Shown one piece after another: positions 1-9,959 of a DNA stretch of 64,000 bases. The notes below the pieces were generated by a model. It did not search any database, had not been told where the DNA came from, and worked only from the letters and a program-made list of their open reading frames with translations. The DNA comes from Malus domestica (Eukaryota > Streptophyta > Magnoliopsida > Rosales > Rosaceae): positions 24,448,501-24,512,500 of the forward strand of contig NC_091666.1 in NCBI RefSeq assembly GCF_042453785.1, read 5' to 3'. Within the stretch, counting starts at the first letter, position 1. The number at the start of each line of letters is the position of its first letter. The translations under genes were made by a program, and so were the position numbers.

Positions 1-29
1 ATAGGCATCTTGGAGAGGTGAGGTCGTTT

Positions 30-347
30 CGAGATTCTCGCCGAACCCGATTTCCACCTCCTGAACCCGTTGGCCGGTCAATGGGCCGCCGGCATCCTCT
101 CCACCAGGATCGCCTCCCTCGACATCCGCATCGAGATCAAAACTAAGGATAATGTGTTTGTGCAATTAGTGTGCTCAATTCAATACAGGGTGGTGAAAGA
201 AAATGCTGATAATGCATTTTATGAGCTGCAAAACCCCAAAGAGCAGATTCAAGCTTATGTCTTTGATGTGGTTAGAGCTCTGGTTCAGAGAATTGCGATG
301 GACGAGCTCTTTGAGCAGAAGGGTGAGGTTGCTAATGAGGAGATCTG
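30..347 (+). pseudogene. Fragment of a hypersensitive-induced-response (HIR, SPFH/prohibitin) protein gene
   Basis: The open frame reads as the N-terminal third of a plant HIR protein: AEPDFHLLNPLAGQW, then STRIASLDIRIEIKTKDNV, FVQLVCSIQYRVVKENAD, FYELQNPKEQIQAYVFDVVR and DELFEQKGEVA. HIR proteins are plasma-membrane band-7/SPFH proteins of about 285 residues that act in cell-death responses. The frame stops right after KGEVANEEI, where native proteins run on for about 180 residues, and what follows is unrelated. It is a truncated, probably untranslated copy, carried in element 1 or sitting next to it. The run is uninterrupted, so it could be one exon or an intron-less copy. Confidence 0.75.
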
Positions 348-589
348 ACTTGGGGGACTATTCACACCTTATATCTAGAAACTCGCTCATTCACGACAAC
401 CCCACTGCGACGTCAACCATGAACGGGATTCTGTGGGACGTTCTGGAGATGGAGGTTCCGGCGTCAGATTTGTTGCTGTCGCAGTGGTTCGTTCCTTGAT
501 TTGGAACCGGACCGAGATGTTTCATTCCTGCAACCGCGATCGACGGTCGAGATCCGTACTGTCTAGTACTCGCACATATCGTCCATCTC

Positions 590-830
590 TTCTCAACGAG
601 AAAAGTGCAGATCAACAGTTGAGATCTGCCAAGCCCACTACCACCCACGGCTGCACTCAGTCCGGCGACCCTATTGGGTTTCAGAAGTTGCTTCGGGAAA
701 ACCAATCTCGCCGTTATGGCACAAACTCATCTCCATGTTTCTGCTGGTTACAACAGAGGTGAGATAGTTAAATTTCTTCTTGATTGGAAATGGCCGAGTG
801 AGGTTGAGTTGGAAGCCAAGCTGGATCGGC
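590..830 (+). pseudogene. Frameshifted N-terminal fragment of an ankyrin-repeat AAA (CbbX-like) protein gene
   Basis: Two overlapping frames together resemble the start of a plant ankyrin-AAA ATPase (family of At3g24530, from memory). The first frame gives DQQLRSAKPTTTHGC, QSGDPIGFQKLLREN. After a frameshift near 700 the other frame gives VMAQTHLHVSAGYNRGEIVK and FLLDWKWPSEVELEAK, which is an ankyrin repeat. The similarity stops after ELEAK, where native proteins continue with further ankyrin repeats and the ATPase domain. The frameshift and truncation make it a pseudogene fragment. It is the second host gene piece in this element. Confidence 0.6.
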
Positions 831-1279
831 CAGCTCTACTCCGGCCAGTACATGCGCACCTGCAAAAGCAAAAGTGGAGATAAGCTTTCTATTATTATGA
901 CTCATTTTGTCTGCCAAAAGAAGGGACAGAGAATGAGCAGAGAATGAGCGGGAGATCAAGAAAAGTAAAAGAAAAGATTCTTTTCTTATTATTAATTCTA
1001 TTAATCATTCTTGTTTGCCATGAAGCAGAAAAGAGGAAACAAAAACAAGGGGAGAAAGCAGAAAGCAAAAGAAAAGGCAGAAGGCAAAAGCAAGGAATAA
1101 ACACCTTGATGTAATTTATTTTTCATATTTTTCGAAAACATCTGTATAAACCCCCATCAAAGGGTAATAGTAAAAAAAATAAAATAAAATAAAAACAAAC
1201 CAACAAAGCCCAAAATAAATGGGCTGGAATGTTGGGTAGAGGGCAAAGGATCATAAGCCCAAAATAGCACCAATCAGGT

Positions 1280-1945
1280 GATCAAAAGTACGTCCAGTAC
1301 TCCAATATTATTCGGCAACCCGCCGCTATTACTACCAACCAGGTGATAAAATATACAACCCGTACTCTAATATCATTTGGCAACTAGCCATCCATGCCAC
1401 CAATCAGGTGATGAAATGTACAACTCGTACTCTAAATATCATTTGGCAACTAGCCATTAATGCCACCAACTAGCTGATGAAATGTACAACTCGTACTCTA
1501 ATATCATTTGGCAACTAGCCATTAATGCCACCAACCAGCTGATGAAATGTACAACCCGTACTCTCCTTCATGCCACCAACCAGGTGATCAAAAGTACGCC
1601 CAGTACTCCAAAATTATACATGAACAGCACTCATGTCATTCATACATAAACATTCATGAACATTACTCATGACAATCATACATAAACATTTATGACCATC
1701 ATTCATGTCAACATTCATGAGCATCACTCATGTCAACATCTATGAGCATCACTCATGTCAATCAACATAAACATTCATGAGCATCACTCATGTCAATCAG
1801 CTTCAAAAGCTTCATTTACAGAGCTCTAGCTTCAAAAGCTTCATTTACAAAAGTTCTAGCTTCAAAAGCTTCATTTACAAAGCTCCAGCTTCAAAGCTTC
1901 ACTTGCAAAGCTTCACCTACAAAGCTTCACCTACAAAGCTTCAGT
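1280..1945 (+). repeat. Three consecutive minisatellite arrays in the 3' module of element 1
   Basis: Array A (about 1280-1610) has about five diverged ~65-bp units containing GTACTC, CGGCAAC/TGGCAAC and ACCAACCAGGTGAT. Array B (about 1615-1795) has units of about 30-36 bp built on CATTCATGAGCATCACTCATGTCAA. Array C (about 1795-1945) has units of about 22-33 bp built on AGCTTCAAAAGCTTCATTTACA. All three recur in the same order at 5320-5815 in the neighbouring element, so they belong to the retrotransposon family. Confidence 0.85.
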
Positions 1946-2119
1946 GCAGGGTATACAAATACCACCTCCGAACAACCGCCACTTCGGCTCATACATGGAT
2001 TCAATTTGAAGTCTCCAGCCAACAGACTCTATTGACCGAAGACTTGGGGGACTACATTATGTACCATATATTAGGCCTTAACTGGGCTTCATAAAAAATA
2101 CTTGGGGGACTTGGCCCAT

Positions 2120-2545
2120 TACTTATGTATTGAGGAACGAACCCTTATTCTATAAAAGGGACTCCCTCACTTTCATTAAAGAGAGCACCACCCACTATTT
2201 ATGTATTGAAGAGCAAGCCCTTGTTTTATAAAATGGACTCCTTCACCTTCACCGCTGCCAACCGAGCAACCGCCTCGCCACATGCATCACCTTTAGTACC
2301 ACACATTGGGCCTTTGCATTTGGGCCTCATGAAAGCATTTGGGGGACTTAGCCCATTATTCATGTATTGAGGAGAGAACCCTTCTTCTATAAAAGGGACT
2401 CCCTCACCTTCATTAGAGAGTATCGCCGCCTACTAAGCAACCACCTTACCGCGAGCATCACCTCTAGCCCATTATTCATGTATTGAGGAGCGATCCCTTA
2501 TTCTATAAAAGGGACTCCCTCACCTCTAGCCGAACAGCCTCACCT
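2120..2545 (+). repeat. Tandem TATA-box promoter-like modules upstream of the 3' LTR of element 1
   Basis: The block TTATGTATTGAGGAGCGA ... CCTTATTCTATAAAAGGGAC ... CCTTCATTAGAGAG occurs about four times (TATA cores near 2152, 2227, 2392 and 2502), with spacing of 75-165 bp. The same TATA core lies in the LTR itself near 2799. Element 2 has comparable extra copies at 5988-6225. These look like duplicated pieces of LTR promoter; whether any initiates transcription cannot be judged here. Confidence 0.75.
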
Positions 2546-2680
2546 CCATCACTTCATGTTGAGCATCGCCACATGTCAAGTACCAGTTCTAGACGACATC
2601 TAGTTACTTCGGCCCACACATGGACTGAATTTCAAGTCTCCAGCCAAAAGACTCTCTTGACTGAAGACTTAGGGGATTAT

Positions 2681-3017
2681 TGTTTATATCATATTTAGGG
2701 CCTCCGTATTTAGACTTTGTATAAATACTCGGGGGACTTAAATGTAATTATGTAATAAAGGAAGGGGCAAATATGTAATTAGGGGAGGAGCCCTTATTCT
2801 ATAAAAGGGCCTCATCACCCTCACAAACCCTAAGTCTCCTCACATCCCCTAAGCTCTAAGCTCTCTCTCCCTCTTCAACAGAGAAATATAATACAATCAG
2901 TGTGGACGTAGCCCAAACCTTGGGGTGAACCACGATAACGCTTGTGTCATTTACATTTCATGCAGATTCACGGTCGGATTTACGTTGTTCCAAGACCTCT
3001 GGTTTTGTGCATCAACA
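2681..3017 (+). repeat. 3' LTR of element 1 (about 337 bp)
   Basis: It starts TGTTTATATCATATTTAGG right after a purine-rich GACTTAGGGG tract and ends TTTTGTGCATCAACA, giving TG...CA termini. It aligns with the LTRs at 3245-3622 and 6460-6824, sharing TCTATAAAAGGG near 2799 and the 3' stretch ATTCACGGTCGGATTTACG. The 5 bases after it are ACGTT; their partner would be outside the window. Confidence 0.8.
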
Positions 3018-3244
3018 ACGTTATCTTTCAAACTTTATTTGCAAGTGTGTGAAGAGATTGTGCAAACACGCTTTGTTGTTACAACGAAACTCAATACTCA
3101 AGTAAGTCTAACAAGATGACTCAATATTCTTGGAAACTAACATGTGCACTATTTAGTTCCTAGTAGTTGTTAATTCATAGAAAATTTTGATGAAGAGATA
3201 CTTTTGGTGTACATGAATCAAATCTTAATAAGTAGATTAATATC

Positions 3245-3622
3245 TATTAGTATCATATTATATTGGGCCTCGTTACTTGGGCTTTCAGACATTAAGCCCA
3301 TGATCTATGTAAAAGGGGATGAGCCCTTAGTCTATAAAAGGGACTCCTCACCTTCACAATCCTGAAGCCTCACATCCCCAAAACAGAGGCTCTCATATTC
3401 AGAGCTCTCATCCTCATAGAGAATCTCTCTCAAACCCTCTCTTTCTCTGGGGGGACCCCCCTCACGCTTGTAATCCATACATTCATACAGAGAAATACAA
3501 TCAACATCAGTGTAGACGTAGCCCAAACATTGTGAACCACGATACATTTTGTGTTCTTTACTTTCTGTAGATTCACGGTCGGATTTACGTTGTTCCAAGA
3601 CCTCCGGTTTTGTGCATCAACA
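3245..3622 (+). repeat. 5' LTR of element 2
   Basis: It runs from TATTAGTATCATATTATATT to GTGCATCAACA (378 bp), with the TATA core GTCTATAAAAGGGACTCC near 3332. It matches the 3' LTR at 6460-6824 almost throughout. Confidence 0.88.
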
Positions 3623-3645
3623 TTTGGCATCGTCTGTGGGAAACG
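3623..3645 (+). promoter_or_regulatory. Candidate tRNA primer-binding site
   Basis: TTTGGCATCGTCTGTGGGAA begins directly at the end of the 5' LTR. It resembles the TGGCGCCGTCTGTGGGAA site of plant Ty3/gypsy elements with one or two changes. The TGG would pair with a tRNA CCA end. Confidence 0.6.
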
Positions 3646-3800
3646 ACACAAAAAGCTATGTCGGTTCTCTTTCAATTTTTCACCTCCACCGTGAATCTGC
3701 AGAAACCAAACCAAACCAAACTCCCCAAAAAACATCTGACTTCTGCTCTGTTTGTTGAGTTTTATGATCAGAAATAGAGAGATTCAGAAAAAAAATTGAG

Positions 3801-4080
3801 ATGGGGTTGGTGGGTGTTCCAGAAATTGGAAATGGAAAAATGGGTATGTCTGGGATTCCATTGGGAACCAAGAACAAGTACAAGAGGATGGATTCTGAGC
3901 CCGAGGTCGAGCTCACAGAGGAATACGAGGATGGTGCTTCTTGCCACCACCTTCAACAGATCAGGAGCAAAAAAAAAAAAAAACCAGGAAATATGTCCTC
4001 GCCTGCGCCATTTTTGCCTTTCTCAACTCTGTTCTTCTTGGCTATGAAACTAAGAACCAAATCGACCAACCTATCTCTCC
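3801..4080 (+). pseudogene. Captured, frameshifted N-terminus of a polyol/monosaccharide transporter
   Basis: From the ATG at 3801 the frame reads MGLVGVPEIGNG, IPLGTKNKYKRMDSE and DGASCHHLQQI, then is shifted at a poly-A run (3969-3982). The next frame gives TRKYVLACAIFAFLNSVLLG, the conserved first membrane segment of plant polyol (PLT-type) major-facilitator transporters. Homology ends after LLGY, where native proteins continue with DVGVMSGA; this may be an exon border. Only about 80 of about 500 residues are present, so it cannot transport. It is the first of three host pieces in this retrotransposon. Confidence 0.65.
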
Positions 4081-4291
4081 AAGAAACCAGAAATTCCCCA
4101 TTTACCAAATCATAACATGGAAAGAAGCTGAAATGAGCTTACTTTTTCTTATCTGCAACCGTCGCCGCCATATTCAGAAGAAATCTCGACGACCCCAGTT
4201 CGTCAAACCCTAAAGCGAACCCGAATCCCAATCTTCCCGGCTGAAATTCAGTAATCCGAGACCTGGGTTTTGCACGCATTCGCCATTGAAG

Positions 4292-4888
4292 ATGACCCAT
4301 CTCGACAACAGTCCGTCGACGTCCGGAAAGTTCAAAATGGACAAGTCACCATACATTCACCGCATTCGCTGGCACGGCTCGCTCGCTAAGCTCACGTTTT
4401 GGTCCTTCGTCTTCCTCGGCATGATCTTGATCTTCTTTTTTCGCTCGCCGTCCTCCAATTCTCTACCATCTGATCCATCCCGCTGCTCTCTTAGAACCAT
4501 TCCTTATTCTGATCACCAGCGGTGGTGGTCAGCAGAGACTGTTGCGGTGGTGACTAGGGGTAACATGGGGATTGGGTTTGAGATTTCGAAACAGCTTGCG
4601 GCACATGAAGTTATTGTTATACTAACATCCAGAGACCGCAATGTAGGGCTTGAAGCAGTTAAGGTCTTCCAAGAAGGTGGTCTCAATATGTTTTTCCATC
4701 AGCTCGATGTGCTAGACACGGTGTCCATCGCTGAGTTTTGTGACTGGTTGAAAGAAAACTACAGTGGGTTGGATATTTTGGTGAATGATCAGATTTTGGA
4801 TATTATTTGTTTCATTCAATTCCCGCAACCTCCTCGAACCGTTTCTATCGGTGATGCTATCAGAAATGATGAGTCTGGATGGCTTTAG
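4292..4888 (+). pseudogene. Chimeric 198-codon ORF: UDP-glucuronate 4-epimerase N-terminus fused to a short-chain dehydrogenase fragment
   Basis: The first in-frame ATG is at 4292. Residues 1-69 (MTHLDNSPSTSGKFKMDKSP, then a hydrophobic anchor LTFWSFVFLGMILIFFF at about 35-50, SLPSDPSRCSLRT) resemble the signal-anchor end of Golgi UDP-glucuronate 4-epimerases (GAE family). Residues about 77-166 (WWSAETVAVVTRGNMGIGFE, ILTSRDRNVGLEAVKVFQEG, FHQLDVLDTVSI, LDILVND) resemble a plant SDR carbonyl/menthol reductase. In the SDR part the nucleotide motif TGGNRGIG has become TRGNMGIG and NNAG is lost after LVND; the catalytic YxxxK half is absent. A GAE-like leader also precedes the ATG. No enzyme activity is expected, but the frame is open and could encode a membrane-anchored chimera. 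Confidence 0.65.
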
Positions 4889-5319
4889 TTGACCACCCAC
4901 ATGGAAAAGCTATAAGTGTTTGCTGTAAAGCAGGCATGCAAATTTGCAAAGGAGATTGCTCTGAAAAATGGACCCATTATTTTTGAAATGGGCATTTACA
5001 AGTCACTTTATGTCTGATCACACGTGATGAGATTTCTGGCATAAGGCTGTATGCAAGTGGGCAACCAGCAATACAGCCAAAAAAAAAAAAGAAAAAAAAA
5101 AGAAAGGAATTATACCTGGTCTGCCATCTGCCAAAAGGAAGAAAATAATGAAAAAGGAAAAGATGTCTGGAGATGGAGAAAAGCCAAGGAAGTGAAAAGC
5201 ATAGCACACCCATACCCACTGTCATTGATGAATATTTTATTAAGTTGTCTTCTGCAAACTGGAGTAATTATTGTATAGTTATACTGATGTGTAAAGAAGA
5301 CAGCATAACAAAAAAAAAA

Positions 5320-6245
5320 GTACGTCCAGTTCTCCAAAATTATTCGGCAGCCTGCCGCTATTATCACCTACTAGGTGATCAAAAGTACGTCCAGTACTCC
5401 AAAATTATTCCGCAGCCTGCCGCTATTATCACCCACTAGGTGATCAAAAATACGCCCAGTACTCCAAAATTATTCCGCAGCCTGCCGCTATTATCACCAA
5501 CCAGGTAATCAAAAGTACGTCTAGTACTCCAAAATTATTCGGCAGCCTATCGCTATTATCACCAACCAGGTGATTAAAAGTACGTCCAGTACTCCAACCA
5601 AAATTATACATGAGCATCACTCATGTCAATCATACATAAACATTCATGAGTATCACTCATGTCAACATTCATAAGCATCACTCATATAAACATTCATGAG
5701 CATCACTCATGTCAATCAGCTTCGAAAGCTTCATTTACGAAGCTCCGACTTCAAAGCTTCATTTACAAAAGCTCCAGCTTTAAACTTCACCTTCAAAGCA
5801 CCTACAAAGCTTTAGTGCATGGTATACAAAGACCGCCTCCGAACAACCGCCATTTCGGCCCATACATGGATTGAATTTGAAGTCTCCAGCCAACAGACTC
5901 TATTGATTGAAGACTTAGGGGACTACACTATGTACCATATATTGGGAGACTTAGCCCATTATTTATGTATTGAGGAGCGATCCCTTATTCTATAAAATGG
6001 ACTCTTTCACTATCATTAGAGAGCATCGCCACCAGCTGAGCAACCGTCTCGTCGCGAGCATCACTCTTAGCCCATCACTTATGTATTGAGGAGCGAGTCC
6101 TTATTCTATAAAAGGGACTCCCTCACCATCATTAGAGAGCATCGTCACATGCTGAGCAACCGGCTCGCCGCTAGCATCACTCATAACTCATCACTTATGT
6201 ATTGAGGAGTAAGCCATTATCCTATAAAAGAGACTCTCTCACCTT
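5320..6245 (+). repeat. Minisatellite arrays and tandem TATA modules of element 2
   Basis: The ~63-bp units (AAAAGTACGTCCAGTACTCC ... GGCAGCCTGCCGCTATTATC) run about 5318-5605 in four to five copies and are more regular than in element 1. The CATTCATGAGCATCACTCATG units (about 5608-5720) and AGCTTCAAAGCTTCATTTAC units (about 5715-5815) follow. Copies of TATTGAGGAGCGA ... TTCTATAAAAGGGACTCC lie near 5988, 6105 and 6221. Confidence 0.85.
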
Positions 6246-6459
6246 TAACGCCACAAGCCGAGCCAACCAAGGCAACATAAGCCATAAGCTGAGCAGTCTC
6301 GCAACATGCGCTACTTCTAGTTAATCATCATTTCACATTGAACACCGCCTCATATCGAGTATCAGTTCTAGACGACATCTAGTTACTTCGGCCCACACAT
6401 GGACTGAATTTCAAGTCTCCAGCCAAAAGACTCTCTTGACTGAAGACATGGGGGACTAC

Positions 6460-6824
6460 TGTTAGTACCATATTATATTGAACCTCGTTCCTTGGGCTTT
6501 CAGACATTGAGCCCATGATCTATGTAAAAGGGGAGGAGCCCTTAGTCTATAAAAGGAACTCTTTACCCTCACAATGTTGAGGCCTCACATCCCTAAACAT
6601 AGGCTCTCATCCTCATAGAGAAGCTCTCTCAAACCCTCTCTTTCTTTGGGGGACTCCCCTTCATGCTTGTAATCCATACATTCATACAGAGAAATACAAT
6701 CAACATTAGTGTGGACGTATCCCAAACATTGGGGTGAACCACGATACATTTTGTGTTCTTTACTTTCTGTAGATTCACGGTCGGATTTACGTTGTTCCAA
6801 GACCTTCGGTTTTGTACATCAACA
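6460..6824 (+). repeat. 3' LTR of element 2
   Basis: It runs from TGTTAGTACCATATTATATT to TTTTGTACATCAACA (365 bp) and is followed by the target duplication ATATC. The TATA core GTCTATAAAAGG is near 6548. Confidence 0.88.
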
Positions 6825-6829
6825 ATATC

Positions 6830-9690
6830 TTTATATATTATTTGAAATGTGTGATGATAAGTCACGAATCGCTTGGCCATATAAATTATGCAAAAAATAT
6901 ATTTCCAAAAGAGAAAAAGAAAAAGAAAAAGAAAAAAGCTAGTAATCATATTTGATTGGAACCCACAAATACACCATAAGCTTCTTGATATCTTAACAAA
7001 TTATTGGTTATTATATTTTGTGAACTATTGGATGATGTACACACATACAAAATCTTGAAACCTTTAAATCAGGCCATGCCTATTACCTATTTCCCTCCCA
7101 AATTTCAACATGGGTGTATTTTAAGGGTGCCTATTACCCATTTCTCTCCCCTTCTCCATTTTGTCTTTCTTGCCTGGGTTTGGTCTTTGGTCGTCGATTG
7201 ATTTCTGGGTGGGGATTTTCGAGTTGTCGTTCAAAGACGGGAAGGGCACAGATGTTCATACAAATTGAAGAAATTGAAGAAATTGAATTGCAATAATGAA
7301 AGAAAACAGAAATTTTACAAGAAAATCCAACTTAATTAGGCACGACCTAGAGAGAGAGATAGAGAAAAAAATTGTCTAGTTTGGGTTTGTACAATTGGAG
7401 TGGCGGTGAGGAAAGTAGATGTGAGGAGGGTAGATTGTCTAGGTTTACAAATAACAATATGTTTTCTCTTTTTCATTTTTTTTTTGTCTTTCACATTTAC
7501 AAATTCTGAAAAGAAAGGATTTCCCAGATTTCCCATTACAATTTTTACTTATAGAGTGCATTTTAGTTTTTTAGACAAGAAAGTAGAAGTTTTCATAATT
7601 AAAAAAGAAAAATTAGTCCTAACTAGTCCGGCATTGCACTAAACGCTTCATAATTTTAGTACTGCTTAGTCCATGCCAAGCCAATCCCACTTAGTTCCTT
7701 AAGCTAATTCAGTCCGAAATATTCCGATACAACAAACACACCCTAATAGTTATTTCTTGCAGAAAATAACAAATATTTTCATGATGTTATGAAAGAATTT
7801 CAACTCTTAAACCATCTTTTGAACCAAAATGCCCCTGCACTCCATCTTTTAACTCCATAAATATATGTTCGACCATGTATTCAATCATTATATACACACA
7901 CACAAATATATATAGAAGATTCTTTTTTCCACCTAAAATATGTGAATCATTAACCACAATAGGATGGTACAGTAGTTGATGACGAATTACAGGCTCGTAT
8001 TCTACACGTCATGTATTGTGTTTGATTTCCAGCATTAGTGAATCACACAATGGTGGTCAGAGAGAGGCTGAAATGCCTATGTGAGTCTTCTCTGCCCCTG
8101 GAAATGTGGACTGCTATGATGAAACCACCGCTGGTCTTTTTTTTTTCAAAAAAAAAATGAATCATTAGATATTCAGAAAGGTTTGAATTATAAAAATTTG
8201 ACAAACATAGATTAAAACAAAAATTTACAACAATCATTTCAAACATGTACCCTTTTTCAATCAACCTAAAATCTATATTCACGAATGACACGAATACGAT
8301 TGTTGCCCACGAATCCGATCGATGCCCAAAAAATCATGTGTTACATGTATTGGTCAATGCCTAAATTCTTTTTGTAAAATAAAGCAAACACATATGTGTC
8401 CCCAAAGGATCACATGGTTGGTTAGGCTTGAACCTAGCTACAAATATCTCTCAACTTAACATTGTTTATGGGTTGGAGTGGGGTGGGGGAGTAAATATCT
8501 GTTGATGTCTTGACAAAAAAGATGTGTAATATTATTATGTTTTTGGATGAGCTCACAGGTTGATTACATATTACACAGTACTTGGGTACAAAAATCTTGA
8601 GACCTTCAAATGAGGCCACCCCTAGCTATCTCTATTGGCCTAAGTCCCTCCTCCCAATTAGTTTTCAACATTGGGGGTACCCACCACTGTAAATATATTC
8701 TTAAGTAGTGGTAATCTTTTAAAGAAGAGAACAATTTTTCCATGATTTGATGAAAGTTGAGATGCTTTCATAAGCTAGAAATTAAAAAATAGGTCCGTGG
8801 AGAAACAATGAATTGTTCTAGTAGATAGAGTCTTCATTTTTAACTCATTATTTGCTAAATTTGAATTATCCACATTCCTCTTACTCTAACTTAAGATAAT
8901 AATATCGTTGTAACGAGAAAATAATCAAGTCGGCAACCTAATAAATGAATAAGCCAATACCAAATTGGGTTTATCCAAGCCCAGTTTCTGTTTTTGGTCA
9001 GAGAAGAAAGAAATATATAAGCTCATAAGTGAAGCTTAATTAATTTAGGAATCTGGGATTATATTAATTTCATCTGTTATCTTTTTTCTCTTTTTTTTTT
9101 TTTTTTTTGGTGTAATTTTTATTTTCTGGTGTGAAAGCCACTTTCAAGTTGCAAGAATATTCCAAAAGCACAGCTGGGGACAGTGTGCGTGTGCAGAGCT
9201 CATGGCCATTGCTTTTTACACGGGGCAAAGAATGGTCTGCATTCGTTCTCATTAACTGGCCATCCCCCTACATTGTTTAGCTTCCTCTTTATTTCTTATT
9301 TGATTAAGATTCTTGAGAATAAAAACCTATTTTTAGTGTTTTGATCTAGATGGTCACATATTGAGTTGAAAAGTAGTTGTTGGATTTGACCTAGAGAAAT
9401 GATTTACGCAAACTCATTTTATTCTTCTGCACACTCTTGTTTGAACTTATGCAAGCTCAAATTCTCGAAACAAATTTAAGTATGCAAGATGAGAACAGAA
9501 GTAAGAGGATCACTTTCTTTTGATGTTTAATGTAATGTAATATAATGAGTTATTTCATGAGAACACTCGACAACCTTGTGGACGAAGTTCAAATTGGGTA
9601 AATCGCGTATTTGGCTGTTTTGATTGCCGCTCTGACATTTCAATTTTGATTGTTGATCTGTTTCTACGCATCAACAAATGTATACTTACT
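6830..9690. other. AT-rich intergenic spacer without a recognisable gene
   Basis: Only short, low-complexity open frames occur. There is a GAGAGAGAGATAGAGA tract near 7350, poly-T/poly-A runs near 7475, 8130-8160 and 9090-9110, and no homology that I recognise. Confidence 0.6.
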
Positions 9691-9697
9691 TAATTAG

Positions 9698-9952
9698 AAA
9701 CGAGTATTTTGTTTGACAATGCTTTCAGAATGACTAGCATTGTTTTCAAATGAGAAGCACTTTTGACAATGTTTGGTAGAATAACTTTAAAGTGTTTTTG
9801 GATTATAAAAACACTCAAGAAGCACACTTCCAAATGATTTGCCATAAAGTACTTGAATTTTCAATAGGATTTTTGTTGCTCTTCTAGCAGAAGCGTGTAT
9901 AACAATTATGTATAGAAGTGGTTCGTACAAAAGTATTTCCAAACGGACCATC
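9698..9952. mobile_element. Degenerate MITE-like inverted-repeat element
   Basis: The ends TTGTTTGACAATGCTTTC and, on the other strand, CCGTTTGGAAATACTTTTG form a weak terminal inverted repeat. The interior repeats AAGCACTTTTGAC, AAGTGTTTTTGG and AAAAACACTCAAGAAGCAC. Imperfect TAATTAG copies flank it. The internal vocabulary resembles the element at 59496-59741. Confidence 0.4.
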
Positions 9953-9959
9953 TAATTAG

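Larger units (their letters stand above)
1..3017 (+). mobile_element. 3' part of a non-autonomous LTR retrotransposon carrying host gene fragments (element 1)
   Basis: The right end is an LTR (2681-3017) that shares its edges and TATA region with the two LTRs of the complete element at 3245-6824. Upstream, both elements share, in the same order, the same ~65-bp repeats (TACGTCCAGTACTCC type), ~30-bp repeats (CATGAGCATCACTCATGTCAA), AGCTTCAAAAGCTTCATTTA repeats, tandem TATA modules, and a GACTGAAGACTTAGGGG tract just before the LTR. No gag-pol coding is visible. The 5' LTR would lie left of the window, so the left limit is unknown. Assigning the gene fragments at 30-347 and 590-830 to this element is inference by analogy with its neighbour. 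Confidence 0.6.
3245..6824 (+). mobile_element. Complete non-autonomous LTR retrotransposon with captured host gene fragments (element 2)
   Basis: This 3,580-bp element is bounded by a perfect 5-bp target duplication, ATATC at 3240-3244 and 6825-6829. Its LTRs are 3245-3622 and 6460-6824 and clearly related. A primer-binding-like site, TTTGGCATCGTCTGTGGGAA, follows the 5' LTR directly (Ty3/gypsy style TGGCGCCGTCTGTGGGAA). The 3' LTR is preceded by GAAGACATGGGGGACTAC, a candidate polypurine tract. No gag, protease, reverse transcriptase or integrase is seen. The interior instead holds pieces of three host genes in + orientation (3801-4830), followed by the family's repeat module. The first LTR dinucleotide is TA rather than TG in the 5' copy, indicating some age. 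Confidence 0.88.
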
